From Calycina herbarum (taxonomy: Eukaryota; Ascomycota; Leotiomycetes; Helotiales; Pezizellaceae): a stretch of 58,314 nt of DNA. The stretch lies in assembly GCA_001414485.1 (NCBI GenBank), contig LLEY01000272.1:1-58314 (forward strand), in the 5' to 3' direction. Shown here piece by piece: positions 12,089 through 24,300 of this stretch (positions within the stretch are counted from its first letter, which is position 1; the number at the start of each line of letters is the position of its first letter). A model generated the notes under the pieces. That model saw only the letters and a list, made by a program, of their open reading frames with translations. It made no database searches and was not told the origin of the DNA. The position numbers and the translations under genes were made by a program.

Positions 12089-12419
12089 TTGGGAATGAGA
12101 TGGTATATGCAGATGGCTGTCTGGGATTGTTCCTAGGTTGTAATTGTCTGTATTGTCTATTGTATTTGTATAATAGAATAAAAACACATGATACCTCGGA
12201 TATGAACTTGTTTCCTCTCTATCTTAAACTTGCTGTAGTGATTTCTCGCTCTGATTTCTCTCTCTAATTCTTTCTTTTTCTTCTTCTCTTTACTTCTTTC
12301 TAATAGCTAGAAATAACTAAATTAAAAACCGAAATTATAAATTATAAAGTATTACTTTTTATAAATAGAAAATGTAATAATTTTTTAGATTCTCTTTCTC
12401 TCTTTCTTTTATATATATA
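12089..12419. other. KGD2 3' flank and boundary of the RIP block
   Basis: Holds the KGD2 3' UTR and then a sudden change to CT-rich and AT-rich sequence from about 12230. TA at 12418-12419 is the left copy of the target duplication of transposon P1. No gene. Confidence 0.7.
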
Positions 12420-12804
12420 ACGTGGTTTATCAGCGAGTCGATTATATCACCGAGTCGATCACTTTTCCTTAGCACGAAACTTTACACCTAAATAAATCAA
12501 CTATAATAATATTAAATTAAATATCGCTCTTAGGATCTGACGAACTAGATATATCTATAACTTCTTAACAAGTTCGCGTATTATAACTAGCTTTTCTATA
12601 AGTTCTATAGCGCCGCCTAGAAGGTTGCCCCTCCTTATAACTAACCCCTGCCTTACGTACGTCGCGTCGTACTTGCTTATCTACATCCTTCTAAGCTAAA
12701 ATATCTTATATATCCTCTACTATAAGTGCCCCCCCTTGACAGACACGAGTCTTTTTAGTACTATAACGTTTACTTAAAACTTTATTTGCTATATAAAGAG
12801 TATA

Positions 12805-13046
12805 TGTCAAGGGTTACACCCGTGGAATAAGTCTCGGAGTACTCTAGCGACGCATTCACGTGACCTCGCTTGGCAACGCATGGACGTAACAGAACCTTCG
12901 AGAGTACTCTTAGCAGAACCCTCTAGAAAGAGCTAACTGAGTATATAAGTTAGTAAGGACTCTAGCTTAGAAAGGATAATCGAATCTTCTTATATATAGA
13001 CAGCCTCTATAGTTCAATTTATTAGTACTTACTATAAGCCCTAATA
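12805..13046 (+). repeat. Gypsy-1 5' LTR
   Basis: 242 bases, starting TGTCAAGGGTTACACC and ending AAGCCCTAATA (originally CA-ended, now TA). GAGTATATAAG at about 12939 is a probable TATA box. Confidence 0.93.
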
Positions 13047-16000
13047 TTAGATTCGATTCTAAAAACAACGGGCCTTTATAATAATACTAGAATACATCGA
13101 GCTATTTTAGTAATACTAGAATATAACAAGCCTTTATAGTAATACTAGAACACATCGAGCTATTTTAGTAATACTAGAACTTAAGAGCCTTTATAGTAAT
13201 ACTAGAATATATTAGGCCTTTATAATAATACTAGAACTTATAAGCTATTTCATAGTATTTATAGAACTCATAGATAATAAGAGAACTATAAGAAGGCGGT
13301 ATACCGAATCAGCTACCTGCCTAGTTCCTATAGTATGTTTAAGAGTAGTAGAATTAGTTAATATCTACCTAAGAGAACGATCGTCTACGGATTTCGAATA
13401 AGTAAAAGAAGGATAAGGAAGCTCGCTTATAGATAGTCTATAACGATAATAAACCTAGGAAATCTCTTCTTCCGCTACTAGAATTCTATAGAGACTCGGA
13501 TAAGCTAGAAGCTTAGTTATAATAAGTATAAGCTAAAATCGAAGTTGACTACTATAGATATACTAAATATATTAAGTTTTAAGTACTTAACAGATCTCTA
13601 TAAAGTAAGACGCTTTATAGAATAGAAGCATAGGTACGGGAATAGGGTAAGCTAGAGCTAGCTAATAGTAGTAATTTCTTAGATTAAGTAGAGTTTATAT
13701 TTAAAGACCTATAAGCTAAGGAAAGAGCGTAACGAAAGCTAGAATCCTTCTACTAAGGCTTAAGACTATTGCTAGAGGTCTTTATAGAATAGCAAGCCCT
13801 ACTTATAGAGTCTAGAGGAGGATCTTAGCTAGATAACGTAAAGAAGGTATCTCTTAACCGAATCCTTAGTAACGAGTTAGTTAAGGTAATAATCACAGTT
13901 CCTTCTTAATCTAACTTTAAGTCTTACTACTCTATTATTAAAGAAATAGACGACCGCTTAAGAGCTTATAAAGCTTGAATATTAAGATCTAGAGCCTAGA
14001 CTCTCCTAGAAATACTATAGACCTCTTAGAAACGCTCGACAGATACTATATAGTAGGTAACAAGCGGTAATATTACTAACAGACCGAAAGTCACCTATAA
14101 GGCATCTATAGAGAGTATAGATTAGGAACTAGCACCTGCTAAAGTCTTAATAACTAGTACTAAGCGTGCTAAATAGGTGTTCTAGGAAGAACGAAGCAAC
14201 TATGCTCGTACTAGTCACTGTCTTCGCTATAAAGCTACTAGTTATTTTGTTTAAGAATGTCTATATAGACTACTAAGGCGACCTATAATAGCGGATTCGG
14301 TCTATAAACAGAAGGCAGAGGTTAAGGAGGTAGCGCTAGAATTAGAAGAAGAAGACAGTAATGTCTCCTTAGATTCGGAAAACTAGTAGCTTCTGTTAGA
14401 AAGCGTAGGTAGAGGCAACGAAGGGAGTTATTAGTAATAGATACTTAGAGACATTTTAAGTAGGAATATATAGACGAAAAACCTCTTCTTATATTAGCTT
14501 TAGTAAATAAGGTAGCTACTTTACAAGCCTTAGTAGATTTAAGGTAATTAGTCTATAGAATTATTTTAGACTATTTTATCCGTTGTTATTAGCTCTCTTA
14601 TATACAAATCATACTAAGGCATTTACAGTTAGTAGAAGGAGTATTAGAGGATACTATATCTTAAGTAGTATCTTTTAACATAGATATTAGAGGCTACTAG
14701 CAGAAACGGGTTTATACTTATATAGTCTCTAAGATCGAGGGCTATAGAATAATTCTAGGAAAATCTTAGTTAAGAAAAGAGCAAGCTTTACTTAATACTA
14801 CTAAGGGATGCTTACTCTTCTAAGACTCTAGGTTAGAAGTTTATAGTAAGCTAGAAAAGTCTTACTCTTATAAGTAAGTAAGTATAGCTATCTTCTACTT
14901 TCTTATAGATCGTAAACGTAAGCTATAAGTTTTCTTAGCTAGCCTCGTAGACATTAGTAAAGCGTTAGTAGAGAAGAAGTATATAAACCCGCGGATAAAG
15001 CTACCTAGCTAGATTAGTCTAGAATTCTACCTAGCTTTTAATAGAAAAGAAGTAAATAAGTTACTAGTATACTAACAAGGAATTAATTATAGTATTAAGC
15101 TTTTATAGACGGACAGTAGATCTAAGGAGATAGTTCTATAAGAGCTACTCTATAATATATTATAGGACAAGCTATTAGTACTCTATAAAACCCTAACAGA
15201 GCTACTAAATAAGGAATTCATTCGAGTAAGCAACTCTCTAGTAGCTATACTAGTACTCTTTATATAGAAGCTAGAAGAGGGCCTACAGTTCTGTTATAAC
15301 TACTAGGTACTAAATAAGTTAACTTATAAGAACTGCTATCTATTACTCTTAATCTAAGAGATACTTAACTAGATTAGAAAAGCAAAGTAGTTTATAAAAA
15401 TAGATATTATTACTATATTTTATAAGATATAAATTAAAAAGAGAGACGAGTAGAAAACGGCTTTCTAGACACGCTTTAGGCTTTTTAAATAGCTTATTAC
15501 CTCTTTTAGGCTTATAAATACTCCTAGCACTTTCTAGCGATATATTAATTATACGCTTTAAGAGTTCTTAGACAACTTTGTCTTAGTATATATCGACGAT
15601 GTCTTAGTCTTTATAGACAGTACCTATAACCAGCACCGTAAGCATATCTATAAAGTAATATAAAGGCTTTAAGATACTAGGCTATAGCTTAATATTAATA
15701 AGTACGAATTTAAAGTATAGTCTATAAAGTACCTTAGGTTTATTATAGAAGTAGGGAAAGGTTTATAGATAGACCTAGCTAAAATATAGGCTATTATAGA
15801 TTAGAAAGTACTAATAACAGTAAAAGGCGTCCTTAGCTTCCTAGGATTTATAAATTTCTATCGACGGTTTATTAAGAACTTTTTATAGATTATAGCTCCT
15901 CTTTATAAACTCGTTAAAAAGGATATATCCTTCTAATAGATAGACGAAGCGAATAGAGCCTTCGAACAGTTAAAGCAGGCCTTTACAGAGGCCTTAGTAC

Positions 16001-18054
16001 TAGCTTAGTTTAACCTAGATTATAAGACGGTCCTAGAGATAGACTCCTCTAGATATTACTTAGGAGGCGTGTTCTCTTAAGTAAAGAATAACGTCTTATA
16101 GCTCGTAGCCTTCTTCTTAAAGAAACACGTACTTATTAAATATAATTACCTAATATATAATAAAGAGTTATTAGCTATTATTCGTTACCTTAAGAAATAG
16201 AAAGCAGAGTTAAAAAGTGTTAGACAGTTTATAGTACTTATAGATTATAAGAATCTTAAGTACTTTATAATAGTCTATAAACTGTCTAAAAGACAAATAT
16301 AATAGCAGTTAATACTTAGTAAGTTTAACCTAATAATCTAATACCGCCTAAGCAAAGAGAGAGGACTACTAGATATATTAACAAGGAGGGACTAGGACCT
16401 CCTAGAGGAGGGAGATAAACGCCTTAATTATAGAATAGTATAATTGATTCTAGATAGAATAATTCAAGGAAATACTATACAGCTAGCACTAGTATTAATA
16501 AACGGGAGGAATCAAGTAAGCGACGTAGCGACGTAGTAAGCGTTTATAGACCAACTATAGAACCTCTAGGAAGAGGGAAAGGTATAGAACAAGGACTTCA
16601 GACGTCTTACAGACACTATCTACTAAGGAGATAGGGTGTTTCTAGCAGACCTCGCTTCTCTAGTTAAAGTCTCTATCTCTAACTACTTAGTTAATAAGAA
16701 TAGTAATTTACAGTTTAGGAGTAGACTATAGGTCCCCGACTATAAGCTGCTATAGACTGTAATTATATAGAAACTCTATGATTCTACACTTACGAGCTAT
16801 CCTAGTAAGAACTGGACAATTATAATAGCCTTAAGAGAGTTCTTCTAGCTAAACCTATAGACTATAGTTAAGTAGTTTATCTATAACTATAGAGTTTATA
16901 GACGTACTAAGGTCTAGAGGGATCGTAAACAAGGCCTACTTCGTCTCTTACTAATTCCTAAGCAGTAATAGCAGGAGATCTCTATTAACTTTATTAGACT
17001 ACTACCTATAAGTAAAGGCTCTAATATAATAGCAGTGTTTATAGACCGTTTAAGCAAAGGGGTGCTTCTTATAGTCTATAACTCGACTATATCATCAGAG
17101 GAATTTACTCGCTTATTTATTACTATACACTATAGCTTATATAGACTACTAAGAGTAATAGTATCTAATAGAGGCTTATAATTCATTAGATAAGCATAGA
17201 AGATGCTTTATAACTTCTTATAGATTAAACGACGGATCTCTATAGCCTTCTATCTATAAACTAACGGGTTAACAGAATAGGCAAATACTAAAGTTAAGAC
17301 GCTTCTATAGTAGTGGATTAATATAGCTTAGAACGACTGGGCCAACTAGCTACTAGTAGTATAGCTAGCTTTTAATAGACGGGATTTAATATTAACAGGT
17401 GTAAGCCTCTTCTAACTTAGCCACGGCTATCTGTTATAGACTATCGACCCCTTAACAGACGTTATAGTACCTATAAATATAAAAACACTAATTTAAAAGA
17501 GCGAAGTAATAGTAGCAAAGATTAAGGCTATTATAGAATAGGTATAATCATTAATAGTAAGGGTATAATAAGACTAGGAGACTTAAGTAAATCGTTTATA
17601 GAATACTACTCCTACGTATAAGGTTAGAGACAAGGTTTACTTAAGCTTACGGAATATATAGACAGACAGAGCTAGTAAGAAACTAGACACTCGATCCGCT
17701 AAGTTCACAGTTATCGAGGTTATTAGCCCGTCTATATATAGGCTAGACACCCCGCCTAGTATCTACAATGTCTTTAATATAGACTTATTAAGGCTAGCAG
17801 CTACAGACCCGCTGCCTAGTTAAATTATAGACGATAATCAACTACCTATAATATTAGTAGACGATACTATAGAATAGCAAGTTAAAAGAATACTAGGTCA
17901 ACAGTAAAAGAAGCTCTTAAAGAAAGGCTCTCGTACTCGACTCGAGTATAAGGTTAAATAGACAGGATACGCAAACCCAACATAGGAACCTGCTACTAAG
18001 TTAGAGGATACAGTAGCCCTAGACACCTACCTTCAAGAGTAGGAAGAGGGGTAA
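13047..18054 (+). pseudogene. Gypsy-1 gag-pol remnant with chromodomain
   Basis: Decayed polyprotein. A CCHC-like zinc knuckle remnant lies near 14215-14270. The reverse transcriptase motif YIDDVLVF is legible at 15589-15612. RNase H and integrase follow (integrase core about 16980-17420). A C-terminal chromodomain (EYKVKW-TGY-NPTWEPA pattern, with TAG for two Trp) lies at about 17940-18045. The chromodomain places it among the chromoviruses, whose integrases are thought to be guided to histone-marked chromatin. In-frame TAG/TAA codons throughout are consistent with RIP; not functional. Confidence 0.9.
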
Positions 18055-18296
18055 TATTAAGGGTTACACCCGTAGAATAAGTCTCGGAGTACTCTAGCGA
18101 CGCATTCACGTGACCTCGCTTAGCAACGTATAGACGTAATAGAACCTTCGAGAGTACCCTTAGTAGAACCCTCTAGAAAGAGCTAACTAAGTATATAAGT
18201 TAGTAAGGACTCTGGCTTAGAAAGAATAATCGAATCTTCTTATATATAGACAGCCTCTGTAGTTTAATTCATTAGCACTTGCTACAAGCCCTGATA
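18055..18296 (+). repeat. Gypsy-1 3' LTR
   Basis: 242 bases, same length as the 5' LTR. It starts TATTAAGGG, the RIP form of TGTCAAGGG, and ends AAGCCCTGATA, followed by GTATA. Confidence 0.93.
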
Positions 18297-18770
18297 GTAT
18301 AGACCTTCGTAGATAAAAGGGTTATCTTATATACTATTCGCTTTATACCCTTTACTAACGTAGCAACTGTTTGAAAAAGTAGAGTTAGCGAGCTTTCTTA
18401 GTAACGGGCTATACGATTTCGTATAAGAGTTGATTATAAAAGTGTTTTAGTTAGGTTAGAAGGGGTCTAGGACACCTAAGAGAGAGGGTTAGCACTAGAT
18501 AGCCGAGGGGGGGTTAGAGTCTATAACCTTACGTTAAGCTTTAAAAGCACTACTTACGAGTTAAAAGGCACTAGGCCAGCTCTACGGAATCTAGCTTAAC
18601 AGTTTAGAACTATTATTATTTCCTTATATACTACTATAAAGGCTAGAAAGAACTTGACCTTTATTATATAGTTAATATAGGCCTTAATAAACGTCTTAAT
18701 CTACTAACTATACACCTGTTTTAATATACTAAAGTACCTAATATTAAGTAGCTAGGTTAGATAGGATAAA

Positions 18771-19282
18771 TATAATAATATATTAGTATCTAGTATACTT
18801 AGACATAAGTGCTTAAGTGTATATAGACCTAAAAGTTAAGCTTAGTCAGAATATCACGTGACCTCGTGGTTCTGATGTGTCTAGAGCACTCTAGAGCAAC
18901 GCGTTAAGTTTTGTATATTAATTACATATACTTCCGCATACGTATTCCGTTTACGGAAGTGGCGTTTTATGGCGTATACCGCATGCGTATTCCGAATGCG
19001 TATATACAAAGAGTCCTTTGTACACCGCATGCGTATTCCGTATACGTATATACAAAGAGTCCTTTGTACACCGCATACGTATTCCGAATGCGTATATACA
19101 AAGAGTCCTTTATACACATGTGTATATAACTAGGTCCTGGGATGTCTACCCAGGACATACACACACATATACACATATACACACACACACACACATACAC
19201 ACACACACATACACACACACATATACACATAATTTATACCCTTGACTTCTGCCTTCTGCCCTCTTACGTGACCATTTTAACA
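18771..19282 (+). mobile_element. Solo LTR of the Copia family (LTR-A copy 1) with palindromic minisatellite
   Basis: 512 bases flanked by the 5-base duplication ATAAA (18766-18770, 19283-19287), hence a solo LTR. It starts TATAATAATATATTAG (RIP form of TG) and ends CATTTTAACA. Inside are about three units of a 46-base minisatellite (about 18979-19116), a hairpin CCTGGG...CCCAGG (about 19136-19154) and a CA-rich microsatellite (about 19157-19230). Open frames reading YIYS/RIRN repeats are translations of the minisatellite, not genes. Confidence 0.9.
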
Positions 19283-20934
19283 ATAAATAAGAAGGTAGTC
19301 TAAGAATAATAATATTATATATCTTATAGTACTCTTAGAACTCAGCTGATTTATAACTCTTATATCTATCTAAGACTAGTATTCAATATAGACCCTTTAT
19401 ATAAGCAGTAGTGTGTTTATTAAAGTGCTTTAACTATTCTAGACCTGTTTTATTATTTGTTTAACTATTACTTATTAGTTTAATAACCTAGTTAGGTAGG
19501 AGGCCGCCGTTAGTATACTAGTTAGAGATATAGTTCTTACTCTAAACTACTAAGAATAGAGGAACACCCTAGCTCTCTCTATTAATATAAGCAATTACTA
19601 TAGCCTATTCTCGATTGCTTAGCTAAACTGCCTTACCTCTGCTACGCCGATCTATATAGGTAATAACTATTCTAGGACAAATAATACCTATTATAAACCC
19701 GGTTTTATTAAAGTTATAAAAGTCGTAGTCTAAAACCTTATACTTCGCTTATATATTCGTAATAAGTCGAAACTATACGCTAATTAGCTCTAGATCTTCG
19801 TATAAGGCTCTTTAGAAATTATAAACGCGATTAAAACGTATCTTAAAGTCTAGTTATTATTATATAAATCGATATACTTAGAGCTTACTAACGCGTCTTC
19901 TTCTCTACGATTTGAGAATAAAATTAGCTATATCTTCTATACTAGCTAGCTAGAGTACAAATCCTCTAGAATCTATATTAAGTATATTCTAAATAATTAC
20001 TTCCTCTTCTAACTTAGTTAACTTATAATAATTAGCTTTAGAATCGAGGTAGTAGGTTTAGCTAGCTATTCTATTAAAAAGAGTTATATATAGTACTTTA
20101 TAGATCTTTGCTATAGAGCGTTTACTTAGTTTTTTAGACGATTGAATAGCCTCGATAGCTAGAATAATTCGCTCTTCTTAGGTTTGAATTTCTATAATAA
20201 ATAGTTAAGAAAACACGTATTAAAGTTTTAGAAGTTTATACTAAGGAAAAGTAATCGACTTAGTAATATAATCAACTCGCTAATAAACCACGTTATACTA
20301 TTTTATATTTATAAAGTTATTTATAAATATTAAGATCTAAATTAGTAAGCTAATAAGAGATAATAATAGTAGATATTATATATTAGCTAACGTGGTTTAT
20401 TAGTACGCCGCGTATATTAGTATACCGCGTACTTTCTTACTTCTCTACTACTTTAAAGTATAATTAGTTAACTATATTATATAAATTTAATTAAAACTAC
20501 TTTTAATCTAATAAACTAGATATATCTATATCTACTTAACAAGTTCGCGTATTATAACTAGCTTTTCCACAAGTACTATAGCGCCTACTAGTTAATTTCC
20601 TCTCTCTCTAACTACTACTCTTAATACGTATATCGCGTCGAACATACTTATCTACGTCCTTCTGCGCTAAAATATCCTATATATCCTCTATAGTAAGTAT
20701 ACTGCCTTAACAAATACGAGTCTTCCTAGCTCTACGACGCTTACTAAGGGCTTTATTTACTGCTCGAAGTATACGTACCTCAGCGGTTAAAAGAGCTACT
20801 TTATAAGCTAATTACTCTATACCTTTCTCTAATATAACAACTGTCTAGAAAATAGATATTAGCGAGCTTCCTTAGTAACTAGCAATCTAGTCTTTAATAA
20901 GAGTTGTTTATAAAAGAGCTTCGCCGGGGTTATA

Positions 20935-21382
20935 TATCACGAATCACGTTATATGTAGTAAGTAGTCCAGACGGCGCTCTGACAGGACAAGGCACGATAT
21001 CTAGGAAATAGAAGGTAGCATAAGAGGGAATCAGTAATACGAAAGGCACTTAGGTATTCTAGGATCTCACTGTTGGATAACTGTTAGAGGTTACGTAATA
21101 GATCCTGTTAGATCCTATAGAGGATCTAAAGGGATCTAGGGATCCAGGCTGGTATAGGGATCCAGGTGATACGAAGGGTTCTATATAAAGACTAGCACGT
21201 CTACTATTAGATAGGAGCTTCGTACTTAACTTTAGTTATTAATCTTATTATCTTATTTAATATCTTTAATATAAGTAACGAGTTTACTTCTAAGTAAACA
21301 ACCTAGCGTATTCATACTTCTTACTATATACTAACCTTCGAGACTTAGTTATCTTTATTTAGTTCGTTTAAGTTTCGTTATA
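20935..21382 (+). repeat. Gypsy-2 5' LTR
   Basis: 448 bases, starting TATCACGAATCACG (RIP form of TGTCACG) and ending TTTCGTTATA. A TATA box (CTATATAAAG) is near 21181. A perfect hairpin GTTTACTTCTAAGTAAAC lies at about 21283-21300. Confidence 0.92.
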
Positions 21383-24300
21383 CTTTAAGCACCTGCTTAG
21401 AAGTAAGATCGCTACTATGTTAGCAACCTCTTCTACTCCGAGAACCACCCTACCAAAGCCAGCTGTGGACCCCCCAGTCACACTAGTCACTACTCTTCGA
21501 GAGGAAGTGAAACTTCCTCTTCCGAAGCTGTTCGATAGCTTGCCTAAGAAACTAGCCGAGTTCTTAATAAAAGCTTCCCTCTACTTAAACTTTTATTATA
21601 CTTAGTTTAGAAATAAAACTAACTAGGTTATATAGTTGTCTACCCGTCTTAAAGGGGCAGCTTATAACTGGTTAGAACTATACTTAGAGGATTACTAGGT
21701 AAATAAAATAGTTAAAGGAAAAGTCTCTCTTTAAATATCTAAGAAGACAAGGGATTTATTCAGAAATGTTCGAGGGTTTAGAGATAGAATCAACTAGGCT
21801 TTTAAGGATGTTAATATAAAAAAGAAGGTAGTTAGAGCTTTATATATACTTAGGTAAAAGGGGTTAGCTACTAAATATACCTTATAATTTTAATAGTACT
21901 CTATATAGATAGGCTAGAACGACGAAGTATTATATAAACAATTCTATTATAGACTTAAAGATAATATAAAGGATAAACTTATATAAGAGGATTTTCTAGA
22001 CACGTTAAATAAATTAACGAATAACGTAATCAGGATCGACAACTATATTTATAAAAGGAATCTAGAAAAGAAAGGAAGTTATAGTTACTAATATAGAAAG
22101 AGTAGACGAAAAGATTATAAAGACCTTATAGAAATCGATACTACCTAGAAATTATAGGTTCTAGGGAAGGAATCTAAGAAAGAAAACTCCTAGAGGGGAG
22201 GACTATCTTAGAAAGAGCGAAATCGTTAACGTAAGTAGAACTTATATTATAACTGTGGTCTTCCTAGCTATAGAGCAAATAAGTATAGTAAGAAGAAAGA
22301 CTCTAAAGGGAAACAAGCTAATACTACTATCTAAAAAGAAGTAGCTTTACTAGAAAAAATCGAACTTACAGACGAAGAACTCGAGGCTAGAGGTTATAAC
22401 ACGTAAATTAAAACAGACGCTATAGATATAACAGCAGGTGCTATATACTTATAGCTAAGCGAAGGAATCGAGTTATAAGTTAGTAAGATATAGGACACTA
22501 ATAATAATAAGGATCTATTACTTAAAGAATATTATAATACACGGTTAGAAATAGATTATAAATCGCCCCTTTAAGTAGAATATAAATTACTACTATTAAC
22601 AAGTTCGTTAGAGTCGTCGGAATCGATATCTAACTTATTAGAAGTAGATCTAGGAATATATAAGCCTAAATAAGGCAAAACATAGGCATTTATTAGAACC
22701 TTTAAAAGAGGGAATAGATAGGTATATATAGAAAACTAGAAACCTGATTTCTAGAGCCTACATTCTACTTAAGGAATCAACCCTACTATTTTAACTACTT
22801 ACAAAATAGTTTAGAATAAACAGGATAGAATAACTTTAGTAAGCCTTATTACTAGAAAGGAAACCATCGAATTTAAAGAACCTAGACTAAAATAAGCAGT
22901 ATCTAGCAAGCTATCTAGTACACCGGAAATAGAAGACATTTAGATAGTCGTAGATATATAAAAAGAAACCAGCTTATAGTAATAGCAGAGTCCTAACGAC
23001 TTTATAAGACGCTCTAAACCTAGTTTTTTAGGTACGCTACCTGATAGTAAGGAAGCTATACTAGAAATAGGAGGCTAGTATACTATAGTCGCTTTAATCG
23101 AAAAAGTTAGAGTAATATTTTAAGAACTAAGAAGTAGAAAATTATTTAGTATAATCTTCTAAGAGATAAACAAATATAACATAGATTAAGAAACAGAGTT
23201 AGTATAAAGAGAGCTCTACTAACCGATAATCAGAGAATTAAACACTACCTCCAGAGAAAATCAACTTATAGTAATAGCAAAGATAAGAGGAAAGGAACTC
23301 CGAGTCTTAATTAATTTAAGAATAACGAGTAATTTTCTTTCTCTAACAGCTTAGAAGAAGCTAAACATCCCGATTAAAGGTATAAGGCTATACCGCTTAG
23401 GAGTAGTTAACAGAATAGACGTTATATACTAGGATAGAATTATCGACTAGCAAACTATTCTAACAAATATCACTATCGAAGGACACTGCTTAGATATATA
23501 ATTCGATATTATTAAAATAGGAAACAAGGAAGTAATACTTAGTATACTATAGATTAAGGAACATAATCTAGATATTAATTAGAAGGCTCGAATAATAACC
23601 TTTAGTTAATATAATTACATAGGCTCGTAATTATAACTTCAAAGCTAGAACGAGGTTAGCGCCACCTCTTCTAAGACGCTAGGACACCTTGCCCAGGGTC
23701 CTCTATAGGTTAGTAAGAAAGCTAATAACGAAATACCTATGTAGTACAGAGAATTTAAGGCTTTGTTCAAGAACCTAAAAGACTTGTAAGCCTTGCTAGA
23801 ACATCGCTTATAGGATTATAAGATTAAATTAAAAGAGGGTTATCACCTCTTAAAGTAGAAGCTTCGGTTATATAACTAGAAAAGCCTATAGAGAATAGAA
23901 AGTTATATAAAGGAAGGTATTAAGAAGGGACATATTAGAGGATCTAAGTCACTAATTACCTTAAACATACTTATTATTAAGAAGAAAGATAATCTAGACA
24001 AAAGAGTATATATTAATTACTAAGAAGTAAATCACGCTATAGTTAAGAACGCTTATCCGCTACTACCTAGCTAGTACTTATAGGACAAGTTAGGTAAGGT
24101 AGTACGATTTATAAAACTAGATTAATAAAACGCCTATAAACTTATACAAATAAAAGTCAGAGACGAATAGAAGATAGCATTTACTTTACTATTAGGCCTT
24201 TATAAATACACAGTTATACTATTTAGACTTTATAATATACCAGCTATATATTAGAGATAAAACAATAACATTTTAAGAGATCTTTTAAGAGTAATAGTAA

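Larger units (their letters stand above)
12805..18296 (+). mobile_element. Ty3/Gypsy chromovirus Gypsy-1, RIP-mutated
   Basis: Full-length LTR retrotransposon inserted in P1. Two 242-base LTRs (12805-13046 and 18055-18296) are flanked by the 5-base duplication GTATA (12800-12804, 18297-18301). The LTRs differ at about 19 positions by eye, all transitions, as RIP predicts. The next bases after the 5' LTR read TTAGATTCGATTC, which becomes a TGG-starting primer-binding site if one RIP change is undone. Confidence 0.93.
12420..20293 (-). mobile_element. Pogo/Fot1-like transposon P1, split by Gypsy-1 and a solo LTR
   Basis: Terminal inverted repeats begin ACGTGGTTTAT at 12420 and end at 20293 (reverse complement); both are flanked by TA (12418-12419, 20294-20295). 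Without the insertions (Gypsy-1 at 12805-18296, LTR at 18771-19282) the element is about 1.9 kb. The transposase reads on the minus strand. Its C-terminal RRYR-YRKAGYNTRT-like zinc-finger tail lies near 12580-12610 and the DDE core near 19340-19760. Many TAG/TAA codons sit where Gln or Trp is expected, so it is dead by RIP. The left end shows the core CGAGTCGAT twice, 17 bases apart. Confidence 0.88.

Noticed and set aside
18881..19245. Overlapping open frames on both strands with YIRIRNTYAVYKGLF-type repeats in all LTR-A copies
   Set aside because: They are translations of the 46-base minisatellite (46 is not a multiple of 3, and palindromic units read similarly on both strands). Copy number varies between LTRs and no start or domain is conserved.
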